A DNA stretch of 64,000 bases from Lachnospiraceae bacterium (GTDB lineage Bacteria; Bacillota; Clostridia; Lachnospirales; Lachnospiraceae). Below, piece after piece: positions 26,899-35,899 of the stretch (its first letter is position 1; each line of letters begins with the position of its first letter). A model generated the notes under the pieces. The model was not told the origin of the DNA, searched no databases, and was given only the letters and a program-made list of their open reading frames with translations. The position numbers and the translations under genes are program-made. The DNA lies in the NCBI GenBank assembly GCA_017462755.1, contig JAFTQM010000025.1:47837-111836 (forward strand), written 5' to 3'.

Positions 26899-29184
26899 CT
26901 ATTCATTTCCCTTCAAGCTTGTGACCATATCAATCTTTCTTACCTTCTTCGCCAAGCCCTTCGACATTGCGAGTGATACTACAAAGGTTCCTGCAATCGC
27001 CAGCACATAGGAAAGCACACCGATATCCGCGCTAAAATCATATGCATCGGACAGTGCCATCGTAAAAATAAAATTGGTCATCAGATATCCGAGCGGAGCT
27101 CCCAATATTGCAGAAACAATTGTCAGCCAGTTATTCTGCAATACATAAATTTTTCGGATTCGCTTCTCCGCAAAGCCCAGCACCTTTAAGGTTGCAAACT
27201 GGTATTGCTTCTCGGTAAAGGACAAAATACCCAGATTATAAATGATAACGCAACCAAGTACCGCCGCTACAACACTAATCAGCACCACCATGGTTGTCAT
27301 CGCACTTACCATGCTTTGCATACCGGTCTTTAATGTCTCGACATTTTGAATCAGTTCGACTCCCGCAAGCGCCTTTACCTCACTCAAATCCGCGTTCGTA
27401 TACAAGGTATCCGGCTGATAAATCACTCCAATGGATTCTGCATACTTTCGCGTCATCTTCAAATTCTGATTCTGCGGGTCACGGTCAAACCCGACGATTT
27501 CACTTTCATACCATGTATCACTGCCAAAAACATGCCAGCGAACCGTATCGCCAAGCTCGTAGCCTTCAAGCTTCGCAAGCTTTTCTGTTATGTAGACACC
27601 ATCATCCTTCATCGTGATAAATTCACGATCATGGTCAGTTACACGCACATAATCCCCTGCATCTGTTACAAATGCAGTATTTGCCTCTTTCTCATTTCCC
27701 TGCTCTACCTCGATACCTAACATCATGGAGCTTGCAGTACCGTAATCTGCCGTGAGCTGATTATATTCCTCCTCGGTACAAGCGGCATCCAACGAAAGCT
27801 TATACTCGAAATTATACAAATCATCAAACTGCCAGCCAATAAAGCTCTGTATCGAATCGTACATGCCAAGCGCACATACCAGTAACAAACAACAGCCGGT
27901 AATACCTGCAACCCCCATAAAGGTACGAAGCTTGTTTCTCAGAATATCACGCAAATTCCACTTGGATGCAAAACCAAGCTTTCCGAATACACCCTTGGTT
28001 GTAATTGCAAGTGTTTCCTTGTTTACCTTAATCTTTTTTGTACGCAGTGTCTCTGCCGGACTTTCCTTCAACTCCTTGCGACAGGTCAGCCAGGTTACCA
28101 GACAAACAATCAGCACTACACATGCTGCTACAACCAGACTCTTTACCTTAACTGCCGGTGCTCCGTTCGGTATCTGGAATACAGCCATCTCCATGCTCAT
28201 AAAAAGATTACCGATGATTAACGCCCCTGCAATCAGACCCGTAATCGCCGCAGCCAGTGAAATCCAAAATCCATACCCTACATAATGTCGGGTAATTTTT
28301 TTCTTTGAAAAGCCCAATGCCTTGAGCGTACCAATCTGAATCCGCTGCTTTTTCACGACTCTGGTCATCGTTGTAACAACAGAAAGCATCGCGATAAACA
28401 AAAACAATCCGGAAAAAACACCTACATAGGTCTCGCCTTCCTCGACCTCTCCCTGATAAACCGCATAGGAGGTGGAATCCTCTGCCTTTGTGACAACGAT
28501 TACGCTCTCAATCTGTTCCTCTATCGCTGTCTTTACTTCTGCTACCTGCTTTTTCTCCTCTACATCAATCATACAGGTAGAAAATACACGCATTGTCTCC
28601 GGCAGCTCCTTTGCCGACAAATAACAAAAACCATAATCCTTATGATCCGGGAAAATCGCCGACTCATCCTTAATATCATATACATGATCCGGCACATTCA
28701 CAAGCGCTGCAATCTCTCTGGTAAGCTCCAAATCACCATACTTTAGTGTAATCGTATCGCCCACCTTCAAATCATTGTTCTGCGCATAGAAGCGGTCTAA
28801 CCAGATGCCATCGTTATCCGCATCAAACTCTGCGCCCTCAAAAACATAAAGCTGTGCGATTTCATTGCTTTCAATAAAATTTACCTGCAGCGTCAAATCC
28901 TTTTCCGATACCATTGTTGCCAACAAGGTCAGCTTCCGCTCCGCCGCTTTGACTCCGTCCATCGCCCGGATTTCAGTCATTTCCTCATCCGTAAAACCGG
29001 TTCCCACAGCATTTAAATCCTGCAGATTATTTTCCCGGTAAAAAACCTCTGCCGTCGTGGTCATGCCATCCATATACGAACGGATTCCGGCATATGCCAA
29101 TACACCCAGCCAGACCATCAAAAAAATCGTAATAAACTGTGACAGGTTCTGGCGAATATCTCGAAACATCTTTTTTCTTAACAT
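26899..29184 (-). CDS. FtsX-family ABC transporter permease
   Basis: A 761-residue membrane protein with two FtsX-type repeats. The first has a helix at 15-35 (FITIFLMVWLGVLAYAGI), a large extracellular domain (about 40-250), then three helices (VFSGLFLFIAMLSVVTTMTR and following). The second starts near LRTFMGVAGITGCCLLLVCA with another extracellular domain and three helices. Each helix bundle is followed by an ALGFSKKKI or VLGFAEKRI coupling segment. It starts one base after the upstream ATPase stop. Such exporters move lipids, peptides or drugs; substrate unknown. Confidence 0.9.
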   Translation of the reverse strand: MLRKKMFRDIRQNLSQFITIFLMVWLGVLAYAGIRSYMDGMTTTAEVFYRENNLQDLNAVGTGFTDEEMTEIRAMDGVKAAERKLTLLATMVSEKDLTLQVNFIESNEIAQLYVFEGAEFDADNDGIWLDRFYAQNNDLKVGDTITLKYGDLELTREIAALVNVPDHVYDIKDESAIFPDHKDYGFCYLSAKELPETMRVFSTCMIDVEEKKQVAEVKTAIEEQIESVIVVTKAEDSTSYAVYQGEVEEGETYVGVFSGLFLFIAMLSVVTTMTRVVKKQRIQIGTLKALGFSKKKITRHYVGYGFWISLAAAITGLIAGALIIGNLFMSMEMAVFQIPNGAPAVKVKSLVVAACVVLIVCLVTWLTCRKELKESPAETLRTKKIKVNKETLAITTKGVFGKLGFASKWNLRDILRNKLRTFMGVAGITGCCLLLVCALGMYDSIQSFIGWQFDDLYNFEYKLSLDAACTEEEYNQLTADYGTASSMMLGIEVEQGNEKEANTAFVTDAGDYVRVTDHDREFITMKDDGVYITEKLAKLEGYELGDTVRWHVFGSDTWYESEIVGFDRDPQNQNLKMTRKYAESIGVIYQPDTLYTNADLSEVKALAGVELIQNVETLKTGMQSMVSAMTTMVVLISVVAAVLGCVIIYNLGILSFTEKQYQFATLKVLGFAEKRIRKIYVLQNNWLTIVSAILGAPLGYLMTNFIFTMALSDAYDFSADIGVLSYVLAIAGTFVVSLAMSKGLAKKVRKIDMVTSLKGNE

Positions 29185-29185
29185 A

Positions 29186-29896
29186 TTACCAGGTTACCTC
29201 CTCGATTGCCTTTGGTGCCTCATTCTTTTCATTGCTGACAATTTTACCGTTCTTTAAGCGGATGACACGGTCTGCCACCTCCGCAATCAATGCATTGTGC
29301 GTTACAATGATTACTGTATTGCCGTCTTCCTTCCCTTCACACTGCTTTTTTAACAGCTTCAAGACCTCCACACCGGTCTTCGAATCCAGCGCTCCGGTCG
29401 GCTCATCACAAAGCAACAGCAACGGATTCTTCGCAATGGCTCGTGCAATGGATACGCGCTGCTGCTCTCCACCGGATAGCTGATTTGGGAACTTCGATGC
29501 ATGCTCTGCCAGCCCGACATCCTTTAAAATCTCCATTGCCGGCTTCGGCTTCTTTACAATATCATTAATCAGCTCTACGTTCTCCAACACTGTCAAGGTC
29601 GGCAGGATATTATAAAACTGAAAAATAAAACCGATGCGCTCCGCACGATAAACCGTCAACTGTTCCTCATCATAATCCGAGATTTTCTCGCCGCCTACGA
29701 TAATCTCACCACTAGTCGTCTGGTCCATGCCACCCAGCAGATTCAGCAGCGTCGATTTTCCGGCACCGGATGGTCCCAAAATAACCACAAACTCTCCCCG
29801 ATTAATCGAAAAATCCACACCATCTAACGCATTAAACTGCTTCTCGCCTATCTGATAGGACTTTTTTACATTTCTAAACTGTATTAACTCTTCCAT
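29186..29896 (-). CDS. ABC transporter ATP-binding protein (MacB/LolD type)
   Basis: A 236-residue ATPase: Walker A ILGPSGAGKSTLLN, Q-loop FIFQFYNILP, signature QLSGGEQQRVSIARA, Walker B LLLCDEPTGALDSKTG, switch His VTHNALI. The A(L/I)xGxxxxI pattern marks the FtsX-partner group. ATG 29896 (MEELIQF) is chosen because GGGAGG sits directly against the ATG at 29908, leaving no spacing for that start. Cotranscribed with the permease. A GTTAG-N6-CTAAC palindrome lies 46 bases upstream. Confidence 0.92.
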   Translation of the reverse strand: MEELIQFRNVKKSYQIGEKQFNALDGVDFSINRGEFVVILGPSGAGKSTLLNLLGGMDQTTSGEIIVGGEKISDYDEEQLTVYRAERIGFIFQFYNILPTLTVLENVELINDIVKKPKPAMEILKDVGLAEHASKFPNQLSGGEQQRVSIARAIAKNPLLLLCDEPTGALDSKTGVEVLKLLKKQCEGKEDGNTVIIVTHNALIAEVADRVIRLKNGKIVSNEKNEAPKAIEEVTW

Positions 29897-29941
29897 TTCC
29901 TTTATCATCCTCCCTTTTTAAGTTTCTTTCATCTCACTGTC

Positions 29942-29957
29942 GTTAGCTATAACTAAC
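29942..29957 (-). promoter_or_regulatory. Palindrome GTTAG-N6-CTAAC upstream of the FtsX exporter
   Basis: GTTAGCTATAACTAAC sits just downstream of a likely promoter (TTGACA at about 29997-30002 on the minus strand). The same GTTAG-N6-CTAAC frame occurs over the promoter of the Fur-like gene at 33170. Confidence 0.5.
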
Positions 29958-30057
29958 TCTTGTTTTTACCTTATTTTACTACTCTTTTTTTATTTGTCAA
30001 GAACGACTTTCCAAAAGAACTTGCAACACAAGCGCGTGCATTGCTACATGATTACAA

Positions 30058-30101
30058 AAAACCTTTGCTATTCGACAGCGTCGTCAAATAACAAAGGTTT
30101 T
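30058..30101 (-). terminator. Terminator of the P-type ATPase operon
   Basis: Stem AAAACCTTTG/CAAAGGTTTT with a 24-base loop containing a small inner hairpin, just after the stop at 30116 and followed by T residues on the minus strand. Confidence 0.65.
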
Positions 30102-30115
30102 CACATTCCTAATCC

Positions 30116-32191
30116 CTAATTCAATAAATTCTTCATGCTTTCCAGACTAATTACCAATGTAGAGGTATTGTGCAGCAATGCCGAAGTCGTCGGCTGCAAC
30201 ACTCCTGCTACACCACCGGCAATCAAGCCCGCATTAAAGCCTACAATTACCCGATAATTTTTTTGAATCCGCTTCATCAAGCCATCACTAATCGCTTTCA
30301 ATGTCACAATCTCATGCAAATCATCCGCACCAATCGTCACATCTGCGATTTCTCGCGCAATTGCCGCACCGTCGCTAATCGCGATACCAACATCTGCCGC
30401 CGACAATGCCGGTGAATCATTGATACCGTCACCAATCATGATGACCTTATGTCCTGCTGCACGTTCCTGCTCGACAAACTTTGCCTTATCCTCCGGCAAC
30501 ACCTCGGAATAATATTCGTCCACGCCGACCTTTCCTGCGATTGCATGCGCCGTCCGCTCACTATCACCGGTCATCATGACAACCTTGGCAATGCCCGCCT
30601 GCTTCAGTGCAGCAACAACCTCTGCCGCTTCCTCACGCAGTGGGTCTTCAATGCAGATTACTGCTGCAAGCTGCTGCTCAATCGCAAGATATAGACACGA
30701 ATACTCCGCCGGTACCTGCGCAAATTGCTCCAACATTCCTTCTGGAACAACGCATTGCTCATCTTCGAAAACAAAATGATAGCTTCCGATGATGGCTCTT
30801 TTTCCTTCAATCGTTGTCGCAATTCCGTGTGCCACAATATATTCTACCTTCGAATGCAGCTCTTCGTGTACCAGATTCTTCTGCTTCGCCGCATCCACTA
30901 CCGCCTTTGCCATCGAATGTGGAAAATGCTCCTCCAGACACGCCGCAATCCGCAACAGCTCGTCCGGTGCCTTATCATTAAAGGAAATCACATCTACCAC
31001 CACCGGCTCTGCCTTGGTCAGCGTACCTGTCTTGTCAAATACGATGGTGTCTGCTTCCGCCATAGCCTCCAGATATTTTCCGCCCTTTACTGTGATGTGA
31101 TACTGGTTTGCCTCCCGGATTGCTGACAATACGGAAATCGGCATCGCTAACTTTAATGCACACGAAAAGTCCACCATTAGTACCGACAATGCTCTCGTTA
31201 CATTCCGGGTCAATAACCAAATCAGTCCGGTTCCCAAAAGCGTATACGGCACCAATCGGTCCGCCAAATGCTCTGCTTTACTTTCCAACGAGGATTTCAG
31301 CTTTTCGGACTCCTCAATCATTGTCACGATTTTTTCAAAGCGACTAGCCCCACCGGTCTGCTTTACCTTAAGTATCAGCTCGCCTTCTTCGACCACAGTA
31401 CCGGCATAGACGTAGCTTTCTCTGCCCTTGCGCACCGGCAGCGGTTCTCCGGTCATTGACGCCTGATTCACCATAGCTTCCCCATCTGCTACTACACCAT
31501 CGAACGGGATAACATTGCCCATATGTACTACAATCTCGTCGCCCGGCTCGATTTGCTTTATCGGCACCAAAAGCTCCTGATTGTCCTTGCGCAACCAAAC
31601 CTTTTCCACATTCAGCGACATACTGCTTGCCAAATCGTGCACCGATTTCTTATGCGTCCACTCCTCCAAAATCTCTCCGATGCCAAGTAGAAACATCACC
31701 GAGCTTGCTGTTTTCATATCGCGTCGCAGCATAGACACACCAATTGCCGTAGCATCCAACACCGGCACCTCGATTTTTCCTTTTGCCAGTGTGCGTGCTC
31801 CACGCCAAATATATTTTGCTGCCCGCATTGCAATAAAAGCAGAACGTATTGGTGCAGGCACCAAAAATTTTCGTCCTGCTCGCAGAACTACTTTCCCAAT
31901 CAGTTTTTCTTTATATTTTTCATTCAGCTCTCGACTGGAATTCTCCAAAAAGCTTTCCGGCACCTCTGTCCGTTCATACGAAAAACCTTTCAGAAGCCGA
32001 ATTATCTCTTCCCGACTGCCCTCATAGCAAATAACCGCAGCCTGCGTCCGTTCATGTACCTTTGCAGAAGTAATGTTTTTCTGCGAAATCAGATAATAAT
32101 ACAGTGTATCTGCCTCTCGATAAGACATATGCTTTTGCAACACATGAATATGAAGGCGCCCTTTGATTTCATGCTTGATTCTAAATCTCAC
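30116..32191 (-). CDS. P1B-like heavy-metal P-type ATPase with an SCA membrane motif
   Basis: A 691-residue P-type ATPase. Residues 1-75 form an HMA-like fold without a CxxC pair. Residues about 75-175 hold the first membrane helices. The actuator has TGEP (247-250), the membrane motif is VDFSCALKLAMP (Ser-Cys-Ala at 343-345 in place of CPC), the phosphorylated Asp is in DKTGTLT (Asp386), the HP motif lies in EEHFPHSMAKA, and GDGINDSP follows. The missing CPC and CxxC argue against copper; the metal is unknown. Gene order is DUF6110 then this ATPase, 21 bases apart. Confidence 0.88.
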   Translation of the reverse strand: MRFRIKHEIKGRLHIHVLQKHMSYREADTLYYYLISQKNITSAKVHERTQAAVICYEGSREEIIRLLKGFSYERTEVPESFLENSSRELNEKYKEKLIGKVVLRAGRKFLVPAPIRSAFIAMRAAKYIWRGARTLAKGKIEVPVLDATAIGVSMLRRDMKTASSVMFLLGIGEILEEWTHKKSVHDLASSMSLNVEKVWLRKDNQELLVPIKQIEPGDEIVVHMGNVIPFDGVVADGEAMVNQASMTGEPLPVRKGRESYVYAGTVVEEGELILKVKQTGGASRFEKIVTMIEESEKLKSSLESKAEHLADRLVPYTLLGTGLIWLLTRNVTRALSVLMVDFSCALKLAMPISVLSAIREANQYHITVKGGKYLEAMAEADTIVFDKTGTLTKAEPVVVDVISFNDKAPDELLRIAACLEEHFPHSMAKAVVDAAKQKNLVHEELHSKVEYIVAHGIATTIEGKRAIIGSYHFVFEDEQCVVPEGMLEQFAQVPAEYSCLYLAIEQQLAAVICIEDPLREEAAEVVAALKQAGIAKVVMMTGDSERTAHAIAGKVGVDEYYSEVLPEDKAKFVEQERAAGHKVIMIGDGINDSPALSAADVGIAISDGAAIAREIADVTIGADDLHEIVTLKAISDGLMKRIQKNYRVIVGFNAGLIAGGVAGVLQPTTSALLHNTSTLVISLESMKNLLN

Positions 32192-32212
32192 TCTTCATCA
32201 CCTGTTTCGGTC

Positions 32213-32494
32213 TTATTCTTCGGTTACTTCTTCGCTATCGTCCTCGTATACCTCTTCTGCAGCCTCACGCTCGCTGTTAATCAGCTGCGCCTCTGCATAG
32301 ATATCCTCTGCATTTTCCTGAATGGTCGTTACCGTCTTCATCACACAATCCTTCGCGCGCAATACCGCAGCAGTACAATTTGTATAAAACTTCTTTGCAT
32401 CCTTACTGGACAAAAGCTTGATTCCCGCAGTGCCAAACAATACACCTGCAGCAAACAATCCGGTCTTTTTTACATCAAAATTCTTTAAGTTCAT
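32213..32494 (-). CDS. DUF6110 family membrane-associated protein
   Basis: A 93-residue protein: MNLKNFDVKKTGLFAAGVLF and GTAGIKLLSSKDAKKFYTNC, with one N-terminal hydrophobic helix, then an amphipathic helix (CTAAVLRAKDCVMKTVTTIQ) and an acidic tail. It matches my recollection of DUF6110, found beside heavy-metal P-type ATPases in Firmicutes. It may be an accessory subunit or chaperone of the pump; that is inference. ATG 32494 has GGAGG eight bases upstream. First gene of the two-gene operon. Confidence 0.78.
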   Translation of the reverse strand: MNLKNFDVKKTGLFAAGVLFGTAGIKLLSSKDAKKFYTNCTAAVLRAKDCVMKTVTTIQENAEDIYAEAQLINSEREAAEEVYEDDSEEVTEE

Positions 32495-32524
32495 AACTTC
32501 TTCCTCCATTCTGTACACGTTAAT

Positions 32525-32548
32525 AGGTTAACCTTAATTATAACCTAA
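32525..32548 (-). promoter_or_regulatory. Promoter and dyad of the DUF6110/P-ATPase operon
   Basis: TATAAT (minus strand, 32538-32543) lies inside a dyad TAGGTTA-N10-TAACCTA. The TTAGGTTA arm recalls iron/manganese DtxR-type boxes, but the spacing differs, so the binder is uncertain. Confidence 0.45.
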
Positions 32549-32603
32549 GAAAAATGAAAAAGACAGAACTTCCTTCGGTATTGATAAAAATTATCAGCAA
32601 AAA

Positions 32604-32623
32604 GAGCCTGCTTCCACAGGCTC
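32604..32623 (-). terminator. Terminator of the Fur-like gene
   Basis: Stem GAGCCTG/CAGGCTC with a 6-base loop and T-run on the minus strand, 36 bases after the stop at 32659. Confidence 0.75.
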
Positions 32624-32658
32624 TCCAATCCTCTTATTCTCATCTGTATCTGCAAACA

Positions 32659-33120
32659 TTAAGTAATCATAATACTTCTAACCTGCTGTCCGGTTTCATA
32701 ACCGTATGCGGACAAGCCCGCCTGCAGTACCTGATTCCAGCGCCGTTCCGAAAGATGTACCTGCACTCCGTTTGCAAACTCAATCGTATAGGTATTGCCT
32801 TCTCCAAAATTCTCTCTATCATACAAAATGCGATACATATTCTTGCGACTAATAGCACCGATTTCCTCCAGCGTATTTATCATTCGATACACCGTCGCAG
32901 TACCGATTCCCGCGTCCTGTTCCACTGCTTTATAATAGATTTCTTTGCAGGAGGAGCAGTCCTCAGATAATATAATATCCAACAGCATTCTTCTCTGTCT
33001 GGTAATCCGGCAGCCACGCTCCTTCAGTCTCTGAAGTACCAGCTCCCGCTGCATTTCTGTTCTATGGTAGCTTTCCCGCTTTGCCTTTTCGTGCAAGTCG
33101 GTACCTGATTTCTGCTGCAT
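32659..33120 (-). CDS. Fur-like winged-helix regulator lacking the metal-binding domain
   Basis: A 153-residue protein. Residues about 25-95 are a clear Fur-type winged helix (LKERGCRITRQRRMLLDIIL, SSCKEIYYKAVEQDAGIGTA, TVYRMINTLEEIGAISRKN). After it, where Fur, Zur and PerR have the HxHHxH metal site and CxxC pairs, there are only about 55 residues (YTIEFANGVQVHLSERRWNQ) with none. Two cysteines, CSSC, lie in the DNA-binding half. It cannot sense metal in the classical way. ATG 33120 follows GGAGGAGAAG. Its promoter holds a perfect palindrome, suggesting autorepression; the adjacent P-ATPase operon may be a target. Confidence 0.82.
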   Translation of the reverse strand: MQQKSGTDLHEKAKRESYHRTEMQRELVLQRLKERGCRITRQRRMLLDIILSEDCSSCKEIYYKAVEQDAGIGTATVYRMINTLEEIGAISRKNMYRILYDRENFGEGNTYTIEFANGVQVHLSERRWNQVLQAGLSAYGYETGQQVRSIMIT

Positions 33121-33169
33121 CTTCTCCTCCATGCAAAACTCTATTGCAAATTTAGTCCCTCTTACTCTT

Positions 33170-33201
33170 GTTAGTATATACTAACCTCAATTAGCAGTCA
33201 A
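33170..33201 (-). promoter_or_regulatory. Promoter of the Fur-like gene with a perfect 16-bp palindrome over -10
   Basis: Minus strand TTGACT (33196-33201), 17 bases, TATACT (33173-33178). The perfect palindrome GTTAGTATATACTAAC (33170-33185) covers the -10, a standard repressor position. Confidence 0.75.
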
Positions 33202-33341
33202 TAACTTTTTTCCAGTTTTTTAGAAATTCTTCAATTCTCCTTTTCATTCCACGCTCTTTGATGTAAAATAAGACGCGATTAAAAATTATGCTTTACCAAA
33301 GTACAAAATGCGCAAGCTATTGCGTAGAAATGAGGCATCCT

Positions 33342-34685
33342 ATGAAAGACTTAACCAAAGGCAATCCCATCCGATTGCTTATCCGGTTTGCCATCCCGCT
33401 ATTGATCGGCAACCTGTTTCAGCTGTTTTATTCCCTTGCGGACACCCGCATTGTCGGTGAAACCCTCGGCGAAGACTCTCTCGCCGCCATCAGTGCCACC
33501 AGTCCGGTCAACAATCTGTTGATTGGCTTCCTGTGCGGATTGACCAACGGATTTTCCCTGATTGTAGCACGTCACTTCGGCGCCAAAGAAGAAAAGGAAT
33601 TGAAACGTTCCGTAGCAGGCACGATTACCCTCGGTCTTGTTATGGCATTGCTTGTTACAATATTAAGCGTTACTTTTCTTCGTCCGCTGATGCAGCTTCT
33701 CAATACACCTGCCAATGTGTTTGAGGAAGCCTACGACTATATTCGTGTCATTTTGCTCGGCAGTACCGCCGCCATGCTTTACAATGTCTGCTCCGGTATC
33801 CTGCGAGCCATCGGCGACACCGTGACTCCGCTGCTCTTTTTGGTATTTTCTTCGCTTGTCAACATCGGACTAGATTATTTGTTTATATTGAAATTCCATA
33901 CCGGGGCAGAGGGCGCCGCTTACGCGACTGTGATTTCGCAGATTCTTTCGGTTCTGCTCTGCCTGATTTACATAAAACTGCGATACCCATTGCTGCATTT
34001 GAAAAAAAGTGATTTTTCGTTTGACAGTATCCTGATTTCCAAGCTAATGGGTACCGGACTGTCGATGGGTATGATGCTCTCCTTGGTTTCCATCGGTACC
34101 GTAGCCCTGCAGGGTGCAATTAATGAATTCGGCTCGGACACCATCGTAGCTCATGCCGCTGCCCGCAAAACAACGGAATTTTTTATGCTGCCGTTTAGCA
34201 TTTTAGGTACCGCACTGGCCACCTACAGCAGTCAGAACCTTGGTGCCAAAAAGCCCGGACGTATCAAGTACGGCTTACGCAGCTGCATTCTGATTACCTG
34301 GGTCTGGTGCTTATTTGTGATTTTGATTTCGTATACCTTGTTACCAAAAATCATTCAGCTGATTACCGCTACCGAGGTACAGGAAATCATCGATACAGCG
34401 GTACGCTACCAATGCTTTGATACTCTGTTCTACTTTGTTCCGGCAGTCATCACATTGACCCGCAATACCATGCAAAGCATTGGCGACCGTATCACACCGC
34501 TGGTTTCCAGCTTTATCGAATTGGTCGGCAAGGTGCTGATTGCCCTATTTCTCGCTCCGCGCATCGGCTACTGGGGCATCATCGTTGCGGAACCGATTGT
34601 GTGGATATTGATGGTCATTCCGCTGATTGTCAAGATTCGAAGCAATCCGGCGCTAAAGGGTGTACCGGCAAGTGTAGAAGGATAA
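33342..34685 (+). CDS. MATE-family efflux transporter
   Basis: A 447-residue, 12-helix multidrug/toxin exporter driven by Na+ or H+. It starts MKDLTKGNPIRLLIRFAIPL with the usual LLIGNLFQLFYSLADTRIVG. The second half repeats the fold (GTGLSMGMMLSLVSIGTVAL, AARKTTEFFMLPFSILGTAL, TYSSQNLGAKKPGRIKYG). Length and helix pattern fit MATE; substrate unknown. ATG 33342 follows GAGG by six bases; an in-frame extension to 33288 lacks a ribosome site. Stands alone between the Fur-like gene (divergent) and the S1 gene. Confidence 0.93.
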   Translation: MKDLTKGNPIRLLIRFAIPLLIGNLFQLFYSLADTRIVGETLGEDSLAAISATSPVNNLLIGFLCGLTNGFSLIVARHFGAKEEKELKRSVAGTITLGLVMALLVTILSVTFLRPLMQLLNTPANVFEEAYDYIRVILLGSTAAMLYNVCSGILRAIGDTVTPLLFLVFSSLVNIGLDYLFILKFHTGAEGAAYATVISQILSVLLCLIYIKLRYPLLHLKKSDFSFDSILISKLMGTGLSMGMMLSLVSIGTVALQGAINEFGSDTIVAHAAARKTTEFFMLPFSILGTALATYSSQNLGAKKPGRIKYGLRSCILITWVWCLFVILISYTLLPKIIQLITATEVQEIIDTAVRYQCFDTLFYFVPAVITLTRNTMQSIGDRITPLVSSFIELVGKVLIALFLAPRIGYWGIIVAEPIVWILMVIPLIVKIRSNPALKGVPASVEG

Positions 34686-34727
34686 AACACTCTGCTTCCC
34701 ATGAATAGCGTGTTTATTTCGAACTTT

Positions 34728-34757
34728 TTGACAATACGAAATAGTTAAGTGTATAAT
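34728..34757 (+). promoter_or_regulatory. Promoter of the S1-domain gene
   Basis: Consensus TTGACA, 18 bases, TATAAT, leaving a leader of about 95 bases before the ATG at 34857. Confidence 0.75.
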
Positions 34758-34856
34758 GTCTACAGGGAACGAAATAAAATCAAAGCGTTCGAATGAAATC
34801 ATATCTAAGGGGTATGATATATTCACATCAAAACATACAGAAAGGGGTTTTACTAC

Positions 34857-35828
34857 ATGACAAACGAAGAATTATTAGAAAATCAGAATCCTGCTGCCGA
34901 ATCGGCTCCTGTCGCAGAGCCGGAGGTCATTCCTTCCATGGCAGAGTTTGAGGACGAGCTGAATCGCTCCTTCCACAAGTATATGCCGGGCGACATCGTA
35001 ACCGGTACAGTTATCGGCATTTCTGACAGCGAAGTAACAATTGACCTTGGTAGCTATGCAGAGGGCATCATTAAGCTGGAAGAGCTGAGCAATGACCCAC
35101 GTTTTTCCATCAAGGCAGATGTAACCATCGGCGAAACCATCTCCGCTACTGTACTCCGCGAGGACCGCGAGGGCAATCTGCTGCTCTCCCGCAAGCAGGC
35201 AGACGATATCCTTGCATGGGATGCCTTAAAGGAAATGATGAACGAAAAAAAGACCGCCGTTGTCAAGGTATCACAGGCAGTCAATGGCGGTGTCGTGACC
35301 TATTTGCAGGGAATTCGCGCATTTATTCCGGCATCCAAGTTAGACGTAAACTATGTAGAGGACGTAGAAGCCTACGTCGGCAAGGAATTAACCGTCAACG
35401 TGATTACCGTAGACGAGGCAAATAAGAAGCTTGTGCTTTCCGCAAAGGATGTCGCACTTGAAAAGGCACTGGCAGAAAAGACCAGCCGTGCTTCCCGCCT
35501 GCCTATCGGCACCGTTACCACCGGCACCGTAGAGAAGATTATGCCATTCGGCGCATTTGTAAATCTCGGCAACAATTTATCCGGTCTCGTGCATATCTCT
35601 CAGATTTGCGAGAAGAGAATCAAATCTCCAAATGAAGTGATTAAAGTAGGCGAAGAGGTCAAGGTCAAGATTCTTGACGTAAAGGACGGCAAAATCAGCC
35701 TCAGCATCAAAGCCGCTGAAGAGAAGGACGAAGTTGCCGAAGAAATCGAAGAAGTACCAATGGAATACTCCTCCGGCGAAGAAGCTGCTACCAGCCTTGG
35801 CGCATTGTTAAAGGGCTTGAAGCTGTAA
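34857..35828 (+). CDS. S1 RNA-binding domain protein (ribosomal S1-like)
   Basis: A 323-residue protein with three S1 (OB-fold) domains: about 43-112 (GDIVTGTVIGISDSEVTIDL), 130-200 (divergent, RAFIPASKLD) and 213-285 (GTVTTGTVEKIMPFGAFVNL, LSGLVHISQI). Termini are acidic and disordered. Short S1 homologues in Firmicutes bind mRNA and may aid translation; they differ from the six-domain S1 of E. coli. Consensus promoter, AAAGGGG ribosome site and a strong terminator show a well-expressed single gene. Confidence 0.9.
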   Translation: MTNEELLENQNPAAESAPVAEPEVIPSMAEFEDELNRSFHKYMPGDIVTGTVIGISDSEVTIDLGSYAEGIIKLEELSNDPRFSIKADVTIGETISATVLREDREGNLLLSRKQADDILAWDALKEMMNEKKTAVVKVSQAVNGGVVTYLQGIRAFIPASKLDVNYVEDVEAYVGKELTVNVITVDEANKKLVLSAKDVALEKALAEKTSRASRLPIGTVTTGTVEKIMPFGAFVNLGNNLSGLVHISQICEKRIKSPNEVIKVGEEVKVKILDVKDGKISLSIKAAEEKDEVAEEIEEVPMEYSSGEEAATSLGALLKGLKL

Positions 35829-35865
35829 GAATTACATGGTTATTCCAGCTTTGATTTTTTCAAAA

Positions 35866-35896
35866 AAAGAGGTCAGGCGATTCGCCTGACCTCTTT
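35866..35896. terminator. Bidirectional terminator
   Basis: Perfect stem AAAGAGGTCAGGCGA with its complement, A-run before and T residues after, between convergent genes. Confidence 0.9.
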
Positions 35897-35899
35897 GGA

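Noticed and set aside
32525-32548. Classical DtxR/IdeR iron box.
   Set aside because: Arms fit but the 10-base spacing does not, and no DtxR gene is in the window; kept only as an unnamed dyad.
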